64,000 nucleotides of DNA from Tetradesmus obliquus. Lineage: Eukaryota; Chlorophyta; Chlorophyceae; Sphaeropleales; Scenedesmaceae. Location: contig CP126204.1 in assembly GCA_030272155.1 (NCBI GenBank), positions 2,967,501 to 3,031,500 of the forward strand, written 5' to 3'. Below are positions 1 to 27,118 of the stretch, piece by piece. The translations under genes and the position numbers were made by a program. The notes under the pieces were generated by a model. That model had not been told where the DNA came from and ran no database searches. It saw nothing but the letters and a program-made list of their open reading frames with translations. Positions within the stretch are counted from its first letter, which is position 1. Every line of letters begins with the position of its first letter.

Positions 1-138
1 CAAAGACATGTACTTTTCAGTGACATCAGACATTTTCATGCATGAGCATGCAGCACCTACGTTTTTATGCATGCTCATGCAGCCCTTTGTGCCGTGTACA
101 TCAACCAGCCCGTACACTCGCAAGCGCGCGTCTACGCG

Positions 139-184
139 CGTCTCACCAGAAGGAAGACAGTGAGCTGAAGCTGCACTTTATAAA

Positions 185-231
<47 letters not shown>

Positions 232-290
232 GTATTACGCGCGTCTCACCAGAAGGATGACAATGAGCTGAAGCTGCACTTCACCCATGG
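139..290. repeat. Duplicated exon end flanking a (TAA)n microsatellite
   Basis: The segment at 139-182 (gcgcgtctcaccagaagga, then agctgaagctgcactt) recurs at 239-284. Between the copies lies a (TAA)n tract at about 188-231. On the minus strand each copy is the end of the last visible protease exon plus the same GTGAGACGCG splice donor. Either donor could be used. Confidence 0.85.
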
Positions 291-2408
291 CAGGCCTCTG
301 TCAGCAGCAGGGCACGCCTTGGAGCCCACAGCTGCGCAGGTCTGCTGCCACGCGCTGACCTCATACTGCTTATCCGTGTCCTCCAAAAAGGTGCCAGCGG
401 TGCATTTGCTGGGCCGCAGCAGCTCAAAGTTTCCGTCCATGACTTCCTGCAGAGCTGGCTGGATCTGCCAGCCGGTGTCGCAGGTGCGGCCACCTGCAAG
501 TCCAATGCAGCAGCATCAGCAGCAGCAGCTCAAATTTGCCTTCCAACACCTCCTGCAGGGCTGGCTGGATCTGCCAGCCTGTTTCACAGGTGCGGCCACC
601 TGCAAGTGCATTGCAGCAGAAGAGCAGCAGCAGCAGCAGCAGCAGCAGCTCGAAGTTTCCGTCCATGACTTCCTGCAGGGCTGGCTGGATCTGCCAGCCG
701 GTGTCGCAGGTGCGGCCACCTGCAAGTGCATTGCATTGCATTGCAGTGCAGTGCAGTGCAGCAGCAGCACTGTTTCCAGGCAGCAGGCTCTTGCCATGAT
801 TGCCTAGTACAGCTGCTTATAAATAACTGCGAGCTTCGACGTCAAAGGATGGGGCCAGATCTCCATTCAGGTTTTACTATCGCTGCTTGCAAGCAACAAA
901 ACAGTGCTCCACAATACGAAATGCATAACATCCAGGCCCACCTTTGCTGCAGAAGTAGATGCTGCCAGCGGATATGGAAAAGGGGAAGCTGCGCGGGTCC
1001 TGCTGCAGCGAGGCGCCCAAAGCCGCCTCTATGCCAGCTGCAATCGCATGTGCCACACAAGTCCCGCAGCGCCCCTGGCGCCTAACGCGTGGCAGCAGAT
1101 TGACCCCTCCAGGTGTCTGGCTGGCGTTGTTGGTGGCATACGCAGCGGGCACAGCGCCAAGGTTGTACAGCTGCAGCAGCAGCTGCTGCAGCGACGCCTC
1201 GCTTTTGAAAGCAGCGGAGGTTTTGGGAATTCTGCACGCAAAGGAGCCGGGGTTCTTTGCACATATGCGTGTCGCCTGCCAGCCTATGGTGTTGACAATG
1301 GCGCATGCTGCCTGGATGTCTGGCGGTGGTTTCCCCGGATACCCAGAGTAGCATATGCCATAATAGTTGCAGTTGATCGTGCAGTAGGCTGCCTGTCCGT
1401 TGGGTGCTCTGATAGTTTCTAGTGGCTCCAAGCAGCCGCAGCCTGCTGGGGCAGCCGGCAACGCCCCCATATTGTAGTCGTAAACTTACGGGAAGCCCAT
1501 ATAGATTCCCGTGTTTCTCGCGGTAGTCTGCATGACATACAATGACAGAAGAGTGTTGCGGTTGTTAATGCAGCACTGGGAACGCGTTTCATCGTGCGAT
1601 GCAATCAGCCTGGCGGTAGTTGCTGAACTGCTTGACAGCTGCACAAGCTGCTGTTCATCTTCTTTGCCCTCAACTCATGCTAGCGTTCTCAGCAGGTGCG
1701 CAGTTGTGCATTTACCATGCCTAAAACTGTCATTTCACAGCCTGTAAGTATCTGAAGAATACGATGGATGATACTGCTGCAACTCTTGTTGCCTGACGGC
1801 GCCATGGCGCTGTGCTGGCATTACCTGATGTGTGGCAGCGCACTGCTGGCACGCCATGCGGAAGGCAAGTATCTCAAGATGCATGTTACAAATGCGTTCA
1901 AGTTGTTTGACTTTCCTCACCGACTGCTGGTCTTCAAAAAAGTCCAAAAAAGTCCAACTCCAGCAGCGTGTCCTGCTCCCCTTGCTGCAGCTGCCGCGCT
2001 GGCACATCCTGCAGCAACATATCAAGGCACCACGCCTTGTATGACGACCCGTTGCTCTGGACAGCTGATTGCTGCATCCTGGAGTTTAAGCAGATGTGTG
2101 ACGTGATGAGCGCTGCAGACGTCTGCATATAGACCTTGTCACTGCATTAAGCAGGAGTTGCTGCAAGTTTTTCCACAGTAACTTGTCATTGCAGGGTATG
2201 CAGCCAGGTCTGAGTTGCATGCTGCAGCAGTGTCAGCAAAGCAGGGGCCGCAGGGTGGTGACGTCATGACCCTGCATCTGCTGTGTCTCACCAGACCCTG
2301 CCCCATGGCCAAGTGCTGCCCCGGGTTGATCAGGGCCAGCAGCAGCAAAAGCGCAGCTAGCAGTAGCACAGGGGGTAACCCATAACGCCGTTCCTGGCGA
2401 AGAGGCAT
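147..2408 (-). CDS. Papain-like (C1A) cysteine protease homologue, 3' end outside the window
   Basis: The ATG at 2408 opens a basic N-terminus followed by a Leu/Ala-rich signal peptide or anchor; this first exon ends at 2292 before a GTGAGA donor. The clearest exon, about 940-1480, contains QGRCGTCVAHAIAAGIEAAL, the papain motif around the catalytic Cys, and ends in IYFCSKGG. It joins to RTCDTGWQIQPAL in an exon between 250 and 505, which fits the disulfide-rich stretch that follows the active-site Cys in algal C1A proteins. The Trp that normally follows the catalytic Cys is Val here. The last visible exon ends at a GTGAGACGC donor (250, or its copy at 147), so the His/Asn half of the active site would lie left of the window. 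Exons between 1500 and 2290 are unresolved. Expected to be secreted or lysosomal. The family call is firm; the full exon structure is not. Confidence 0.6.
421..725 (-). repeat. Three tandem echoes of a protease exon
   Basis: The minus-strand coding segment GRTCDTGWQIQPALQEV-DGNFELL occurs three times with spacings of about 106 and 120 bp, separated by CAG runs. Only the leftmost copy continues into the rest of the exon (RPSKCTAGTF and onward), so the other two are intronic echoes or alternative exons. Confidence 0.85.
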
Positions 2409-2439
2409 CGAGGTAATGCCCGGGTGGCTGCCTCAGGGC

Positions 2440-2720
2440 TTGACGCAGAAAAAAATAATGAATATAGAAATTTTTATATCATGAAATTTTATTTCGCGCT
2501 TTTGTTCGTTAGGATAAAAGGTTTTTTTTATCTTCTGGGCGTAGCACTTTGGTTCTATAGAACCAAAGGCTCGCCAGAAGCGCTGGTTTTCAGAAAGAAT
2601 TATTTTTTTGGCGCAGCAATTCTGTTATTTAGAAAATGAGAAAACATTTTATAATAACAAACAAAGTCTAATATAATCTTATTTTAAAAATATAAAAATT
2701 GAAAAAACCTTTTGTTCATC
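2440..2720. other. AT-rich organelle-like insert (candidate NUPT/NUMT)
   Basis: Composition changes abruptly here: long A/T runs with ATA/TTT-rich triplets inside GC-richer, CAG-rich nuclear DNA. A 72-codon open frame on the plus strand is rich in Phe, Ile, Leu, Tyr and Lys, as in algal organelle DNA. A long near-palindrome (2532-2580) resembles the short dispersed repeats common in chlorophycean plastid genomes. Transfer from plastid or mitochondrion is inferred; no organelle gene was recognised. Confidence 0.5.
2532..2580. repeat. Long near-palindrome in the AT-rich insert
   Basis: The core ctttggttctatagaaccaa continues to a fully palindromic 22-mer. It is flanked by outer arms cttctgggcg and cgccagaag that also pair with one bulge. 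It could form a strong hairpin or cruciform. Confidence 0.8.
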
Positions 2721-3829
2721 AGAACGCTAAAGACATTGGAATGATGTATTAGGTCTTTGCAAGGTGGTCTGGTGTAATTGCTAATACAATGAGTTTGTTG
2801 ATTCGAATGGAATAGAGGAGTACAGGTCCTGGTATTTTGGCAGGAAATGGACAACTCAGTGACAGCAATCAGAGCCCGCTTGCGGGTTACGTAGAATGCC
2901 AAGCACCGGCAGCGATCGACAAGATAATCAAAGAAAACTTGGTTATTGAGCGTTGTTGGCGAATGCGTGCTGGTCTGCCGAATGGAAGCGTGCAGCCGAA
3001 GTAGCTGACAGTACACGCTGCAAGCCGTGCGCGTATGTAGGTGACACACTAGCAGCTTGTGTGAGACTGATTTAGGCTCTGGCATTTCTCATATTAATCC
3101 CCGAGCGTGCCGCATGACACATGCATCAAATCAGCAACAGGAGGCAGTGAGGGTTAGTATAGTTTGAAACAGCCCCTATGAGCAAGAATCTGCGGTGAAC
3201 AGAAGTACAACATTTTATAAGGACGGATCAGTATTCAATCAAAAAACGTCGAGCCAAGGCGTGTTTCCTGCAGATAATCACTGCGATTTCTACTGCTGGC
3301 TTTCACCAGCAATTTGGACGACACTGACCGAACACTCATCACACAGGTGAGCCGTAAAATTAAAGTGTTTGATTGACATCGCATCGAATTCGAGTCACAC
3401 CTGCAGCCTGCCGGGTCGACTGCCAGCTGGCAGGCTGCAGCCAACAAAGTACTAAGAGTTGCAAGAAAGACATTGAAACAAAATCGAGTGGTTACTTTAC
3501 TTACTGCCTCCGCTAAAGTAGAGAAGAGCTTCTGCCCTGCCTGCTGTGACCCACTCACTGGCGCGTTTGAGCATGCATTTCACACTGTGCCACAGTGTGG
3601 TAAGAACAAGCGCGTACAGAGCAGGCACTGCGACAAACCCCACACGAGGTAAGAGTAGGCTTGGGTTGCCAGCTTGGGTTGTAAGGCAAACCCAGGACAC
3701 TTTGCCAGCTTCAGCTGAGGCTGCATGCCTGCATAAACTGCTCATTGCGATTGCACCTGGCTGGGTGGTCCAGCCACTTGCAATTGATGCTGCTGTCGCT
3801 AGCCTGCAAGATTAGCTGCCACCCCATCA
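2721..3829. other. Gene-poor stretch with hairpins
   Basis: No coding region could be supported. A 133-codon minus frame starting at 3085 has no recognisable family and no clear splice partners. The stretch holds two inverted repeats, at 3401-3440 and 3581-3599. It lies upstream of the protease gene and downstream of CysRS, so it probably contains the protease promoter. Confidence 0.4.
3401..3440. repeat. Perfect 12-bp inverted repeat, 16-nt loop
   Basis: ctgcagcctgcc (3401-3412) pairs exactly with ggcaggctgcag (3429-3440). A second palindrome, cacactgtg-c-cacagtgtg, is at 3581-3599. Function unknown. Confidence 0.8.
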
Positions 3830-3834
3830 TTACA
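3830..3834 (-). terminator. Candidate TGTAA polyadenylation signal for CysRS
   Basis: TGTAA on the minus strand is the green-algal poly(A) signal. It lies about 670 bp past the CysRS stop and is the first one found. A single pentamer is weak evidence. Confidence 0.3.
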
Positions 3835-4503
3835 CATTGCTCACTTCAACCGTCATGGCAGGCCTGCCATGGCTGCAGCTGCGGTGCCTTCAACAACCAG
3901 TCAGACACCACCCCATGATCTGCTGTACAACAGCGACGACATTCCGTCAGGAAAAATGCCCGTCACTCCTGTGTTTGTGAAAGACACACTTGGGTCAGCA
4001 GATTCCGTTGGCTGAGGCAGCGCAACAAACAGCTAACAGCAGCCCTGCTACGGCCACGCTGCAAGTTCACTATGCACACTCCGTCCTGCACAGACACAAT
4101 GGTGAGAAAAACAAGAGACATCCGTACTTGACTAGCCTCACACACAGGCAACAGACAATACATCTTGTGTGCATCCTCCAGAACCAAGGAATCAGGAGTA
4201 CAAAGAGAGACAGAGTGAGAAAAGGAATGAAAGCTGATCCATACAAAAGCTGCACAACTGGCTGTCCGAAGCAACAGCTTCTTGCTGCTGCAAGACATGC
4301 TTTCTCAGCCACCACTGCAACCCTGCCCTCCGCGGCATGCCATTGTGTCACGCCATAACACCCAAACAACACCCAGGCTGCTGCAGCAGCACACACACCT
4401 GCTGCTGCTGCAGCTGCTGCTGCTCCGGCCTGACTGCATAGCTGCAATCTGCGCCGTCAGCTCTGCCACCTCCGCCTCCAGTGCTGCCAGTGCATTGGGG
4501 TCT

Positions 4504-14929
<10,426 letters not shown>

Positions 14930-15537
14930 AGGCACAACTGCACAGCCGAATTGCAGCTCACACCACCGAAGCTGCTTATTACTCGTAAAACAGAGGAAAT
15001 TGGTATCATCAGCATTTCAAGCATCCTGGTCAAGCACGACCAGTGAAATTTTTGACAGAAAGGACGCAGCAGTGACATGTTGTTTGTACTGGGAGAGCAG
15101 CCGGCGATTGAAGAAAATGTTGACTTTGTTGATGCTTGTCGTTTGTAATTGTGGTTACTTCAAAGTCTGCAGCTGTAGCACCACGTGGGTGCGGCTGGCA
15201 GTGTGTGCAGTTTGCTGCTCGATCAACTGGACGCCGCAGCTTGCACTAGTGTTCATTGATCCAAGTTTTGGTAGACGTGAGGACTTTTGAAACAGGTGTG
15301 GATTGGTGCTACTGGTCGGTGGCTTCAGTACTGCTGCACAGGCACCAAGCCCAGGCACCAGCTGCTGCTGCTGCCACAGCCAGCAGCACATGCAGCCACT
15401 GCTGAAGGTTGATACATCAACCGTTGCAAATTTGTCTGATTAAGCAATCGGCTTTGGGACAGTCTTCTGACAGCTGCTGCAGCAGGCACACTCACACCAG
15501 TTTCGGTTGCAACGTCTGCCAGCTGCAGGGTTGCACC
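14930..15537. promoter_or_regulatory. Divergent promoter region between CysRS and ProRS
   Basis: 608 bp separate the start codons of two oppositely transcribed aminoacyl-tRNA synthetase genes. No other gene is seen, so both 5' UTRs and promoters must lie here. CTG runs are present at 15360-15375; no clear TATA box was found. Confidence 0.6.
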
Positions 15538-22409
<6,872 letters not shown>

Positions 22410-23465
22410 GCTGTTGCAGCAGCTGCTAAGCCTTAGCGGCTGCGCTGGGGCTGCAGCTGCTGTGCGTCGTGCAAGCTTGCAAGGAACTGGGCGCTGTGGG
22501 GTCGCAGCTACTAAGCTGCTAACCCTTAGCAGCTAAGCTGCGGCCACAGCTGCTGTGCGTTAGGCAAGCCAGCGAAGAACTGGGCGCTGTAGCAGCAGAT
22601 ACTGAGGTGTTGCAGGAGCGCCTAAGCTGGGGTGGCAGGTGCAGAGCTGTGTCAGGAGCTGCTAGGCTGCAGCCGCATCTGCGTTGCGTCCTGCACGCTT
22701 GCAAAGAACTGGGCGCTACGGCAGCAGCTGCTGAGCGTTATCGTTGTGTTCTGGGGTTGCTGATGTGCTGCCAAAGCCAAACAGTTGGAGAAGTAGCGTC
22801 AGGCGGCAGTAGCAGCTGTTAGGCTGGGGCTGCAGGTGCTCAGCTGGCGGGGCGGCTAGCCAGCTGTGTTGCAGCTGCAGCCGCTGTGTGACTTTCCTGC
22901 TCAGATGGGGCACTGCTGAGCAGTGTCAAGTGTGGCGGCAGTGGTATGGTTGCCGAGTGCAGGAGAGGCTGTGTGGCCGCGGGTAGGAGCACGGTTTACG
23001 CTGGTGCTGCTTCCGCTGCACAGCACTTGGGCACTATGTGTATCAGGAAGCTGTGCTACTTCTGTAGCACCTGCGACAGCTTCAGTCAGGCTTCTTCATG
23101 CGACCGTAGCTACTATAGGGTGTTTTCCGTATCATGCCTCTTTCACCAGGGTCATGTGTCAGGCTGGGCTCAGCCAGCGCAGCACAGCGCAGCGGATGGC
23201 TGCTTGCGCAATGTGGGCCTAGGCTACGTTGATCATGGCTGTTTGCCCTAGCAAGTGGTGACTGTACAGCCACATGTGTTTAACACCCGCCAGGCGGCTG
23301 TGGTGCAGTCGTGTGCCTGTCTTTGTCAGTCTGTTTTGTCGTGTTGAGGGCAAGTGTTGCTGGGTCCGGAGTTGCGCAGAACAGCATGGTGGCTCGACCT
23401 CAGCTTGTCAATGGGCGTGCAGTGTCGTGATCGTTGGTGCAGGCAGCTACATCGTTGTTGAATGG

Positions 23466-23470
23466 TGTAA
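23466..23470 (+). terminator. Candidate TGTAA poly(A) signal for ProRS
   Basis: First TGTAA found after the ProRS stop, about 1.06 kb downstream. A further one is at about 23984. Weak evidence on its own. Confidence 0.3.
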
Positions 23471-25232
23471 TGAGCATCATGAGTGACAAGACACTGAGTG
23501 ACAAGACACACGGCAGCAAAATTGTCACAGCTGTGTGTTCACCATGTGTGGGCACCATGCCATGTCCAGTGGCCAGCTCACGGTTGGCAGCTGCGGCAGC
23601 TGCGGATGGTAGATACACAAAAGGCTTTCCAGTACTTCCAAGCACCGCCCCGCAAAGAAGTAACACTTCACTGTATTTGACACAGATGGCCTAAATTGCG
23701 CCAGCGTTACCGCAGGTGCAGTGCACATTGTGCACTGGGGATTCCTCAGTGGGGAACCCCTCTGTTGCCTGTATGCCAATCTGTACCTGCCAGGGTTTTC
23801 GCTTCATCAGAGTACGCCGTTCGACCCTGACATGCGCTCCAAGACACGATATGCCTTCTTGTTTACGCCTTTTTTCTCCCGTGCCTGTGCCTGCCTGATA
23901 GCGTTTTTCCTGGGCATTAGTTGCGCGCTCGGACGGCAAGCACAGTGCACCAACGATTATAGGGAAGATCGCGGCTAGTTACAATGTAAAAAATTTTTCA
24001 CGGTATATGTGTGGCGTTGCTCTGCAGGAAAGCAGGCCTGGTGGGCTGCTGGTCAAGAGCAGGAAACAGACTCCACAGTGCTGGGGCCTGCTCACAGCTG
24101 TTCAGCAGCTTGGCAGCACATAAGCCCAGTACCTGAGGCACAATGCTTCGCAACTATCGATGTTGTGTACAACAGGGACTGCGTGGCTTGCAGACAGAGC
24201 CCGGTGCTGCCGTGCTGCCAGAGCCAGCTGCAGGAACCAGCCAAAGCCACATTCTGCAGTCTATCCTGCAGACGGCTTGTGGGCAGACAACAGTTACACC
24301 GGTTTTGGGATGCAGGTAAGCTGGTACATGTGCTGTTGCGTGACCCTACAGCAGTTCTGTCAGGTGTTAACTTTATGCAGCAGTCTTGTGATGTGCCCTT
24401 GACACTGCAGCAGCTGCTTCAACCTGAATACAAGTGGCGAGCAGACGACACAGTCACATAGCTATTCCATGGTCACCGCACAGCATAGCAAGCAACTCTT
24501 CGTCAAGTGCAGACAATGTGTTTAGCCTGGGTGCAGCAGAAGGTGGTCTAGTTTCACCAGCATGCACGTGCATGAGGCATACAGCACCTGCATGTAGACC
24601 ACCACTACATGATTTGCCTGCCTGGCCAGTGGTGTGTAACCGCGTGCTGTTCACAGAGAGTTGCTGTACAATATCATTGCAAACCACCTATCCTTTCACA
24701 GCTGCTCGCAGGGGTGCACCTATGTGGAGCACTGCATGTGCACCACCCACGCAGGCAGCAGCATACCCTGGCAGTCCTTGCAAAAGCGCTGTAGCTGCTT
24801 TGCCTGGTGCACACGCCTCTCAGGCTGGACAACAACAAATAGCCACACGGTTGGGTTCAACATCCAGTCAACTTCTGCTCGGCTTGCCAGGTATGACTGG
24901 ACCTTTTGTATATGTCTGAAAGTCATGCGCAGTAGTACGCATTTTTTTGTGTTGTTGGGGGGCTTGTTGCGTGCCCCTTGCTTCTTGCATTTGTGCGTGC
25001 GTCCTGTAGTTGCGCATTCAACGGGAAATTGGAGACTCAACAACTGTGCGCTGCATGTATGCATTCAGAGTTGCTCATGGTGAGCAGCTGCGTGTCACTC
25101 ATGTTGAGGTCGCCTTGTTGGATGTTTGCTTGCGCCAGGTGCACCTCTCAGAGGGGGTGGTGATCATCACCATGATGTTGCATGTTGGCCCATGTGGATC
25201 TCTCGAGACGCCTAGTAAGTGCACATGTCAGC
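23470..25232 (+). CDS. Hypothetical multi-exon gene (tentative)
   Basis: No family recognised. Three plus-strand segments look like real exons. The first, from an ATG at 23470, reads MSIMSDKTLSDKTHGSKIVT. The second, after an accgcag acceptor at 23715, contains PGFSLHQSTPFDPDMRSKTR. The third, at about 25010-25130, contains TTVRCMYAFRVAHGEQLRVT. Intervening exons near 24.0-24.9 kb could not be placed with a continuous frame. The order and strand agree, but no splice chain was proven; it might instead be non-coding 3' flank of ProRS. Confidence 0.25.
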
Positions 25233-25459
25233 AGTGAACTCACATTGGCATGCATTGTAATTGCCATCTGATGTTACAGTCGCCTGAGCAGTGTCACGAA
25301 GTTAGTGCTCGGCAACGCACACTGTGCTGGCAGCGGCTGCACCTGCCGCAACCTCAAAGCAGCTACAGCAGTTGGAGTCAGCAGTCAAGCAGCTACAGCC
25401 GTCATGAACTAAGTATATAAATTTTGATCTGTCAATAACTCAACCGTACGTTTTCAAGT

Positions 25460-26695
25460 TCAGCAGCTCAATGCACCTAGCCCTGCTGAACCAGATCCAC
25501 CTGCGCTGCCTTGTCCATATAAAGAAAGTTGCCGAATTGCATTCATTACAAGCATAAGCATCATGCAACATAATGCGCACTCACATGGCAAGAAGTGGTC
25601 CCCCGAAAGGCCACCATGGCTGCTGAACCTCAGATTAGCATGTGCAGCTCCTGCTTCTGCTCCGATGTCGTCTAGTATTACCTGCAACCATAACAACACC
25701 TGGTCAGCGCCGTCCCGAAGAGCCACGATGCCCTTCGGGGGCAACGGCACTGACAGTCTTCCATCCTCTTGTAGTCCTTGGTAGCCTGGGTAGTGACACC
25801 TTGTCAGTGACGCCACTTGGTTGACACCGTAGCTCAGATTGAAGTCGAAGTTTTCCTCGCAAGAAGCAGGAGTGGCAGTAGTGTAAATTGCATGTAACGG
25901 GGGAATGTGTATGCCTGCTTGTCCATGCTGCAGTGCAGACGCTGGTCTCTGACGCGACACTATGGCAGTTGCACAGCGTTGAACGCCTATATGGTTGAAG
26001 ACAACATCCCGCGAGCGCCTTATTCCTTTGCCACGTACATCCAGCAGCTGGACACGTGTTTCCACCCAAGCCCGAGCCTGAGCCCAGCTGCAGCATGAAG
26101 TTCACTGCACGAGCTAAACACGCGCCTGCACACCTCACATGTATACCATCAGTAACAAGCATAAAATTTTAACTGAAACCGCAGGACAAGCACTCTATAG
26201 AACTGCCAGGCTGCAGGAACCAATGCTGCTTGCATATGTGAAAGAGGTAGGCGATCGGTGGGATTTACGTTTCTTAGGCCTAAAGCGTACCTGAAGCCCA
26301 AACAGGCTATTAATTGCTGACGCTGGGACGGTCAGTGCTGGGTTGACATTGGTATTGACTTCTTTCAAGGGCTGCCCTTCTGCTGGTTCAAAGAACACTC
26401 CAAGGGATCATTCAACTTCCTTTGCTCAATAACACGACAGCTCGTGCCTCCGTTCCGTGTGTTGACAAACCCCGCGCCACGCAGCGACTCTTTGCATCAC
26501 TCTTGTCCGGCGGCTTTTGAGCTGAGCTTCCAGCAAGCCTCTAAACCTTTCCCAACGCAAATTTGCACAGCACTTATTCCAAGTGAAGCATTTGAGCATA
26601 GGAGAGGCCTTCTCGCGTAAACGCTCTTCGGCGAGCTGCTGGGCCAGAAGCTTGGGCTGCTTGGGCTTCCGTGGTATGAAGGGTGAGTATTGCAT
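25460..26695 (-). CDS. Hypothetical multi-exon gene, divergent from HDAC
   Basis: No family recognised. An ATG at 26695 opens MQYSPFIPRKPKQPKLLAQQ and a charged helix-like stretch (LAEERLREKASPMLKCF). A second segment, 26398-26289, reads EGQPLKEVNTNVNPALTVPA and ends at a cttcag|GTACGC donor. A third, near 25860-25690, reads ENFDFNLSYGVNQVASLT through YQGLQEDGRLSVPLPPKG and ends gttgcag|GTAATAC. The segments are protein-like and on one strand, but phases between them were not all verified, and a plus-strand frame at 25925-26098 competes. Confidence 0.35.
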
Positions 26696-27118
26696 GGGTT
26701 GTGCCTTGTCAGAGCCTTGTCCGGCCTGTTTTGGACAAGGTTGCCCTCGTGTGCCACACAGCGCCCCACGTTTGTCCGCAAAGGCATCAAAATCTTGAGC
26801 TGTTAGTCTTAGAAGCTTGTGGCAGACAGCTCAGGCCTTCCAAAGCGTGGGTCAAGCCAAAGTGGTCCCTCCATGCATGCTCGCTCTCCGTGTTGGCTGT
26901 GTGTGGGCAGTCAAGCTCTCTCCAGCCGTTCAGCACATTTTCTGTCTGTGAATATTTGCAACATACATGCTGGGTTCTGTCTGGCAGGCCGCGGACTTGC
27001 GCGCCTTGCAGACCTCTCGCAACTAGCAGCTTCCTTGCCTTCAACAACCTCGCATGCGCGCTGTTGGCACGCTGCTGTCACGCCTTGCAGGCTTGTTCCT
27101 GCTGGCGCCCAGCCGTTC
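26696..27118. promoter_or_regulatory. Divergent upstream region of HDAC and the minus-strand gene
   Basis: About 420 bp separate the presumed starts. If HDAC begins further upstream, for example at the in-frame ATG near 26873, the region is shorter. A tgcag acceptor-like end at 27090 could mark a 5' UTR intron. Confidence 0.35.

Noticed and set aside
15060-15420. Upstream in-frame extension of ProRS as a transit peptide
   Set aside because: No ATG precedes 15538 in that frame, only a TTG; the sequence lacks transit-peptide character.
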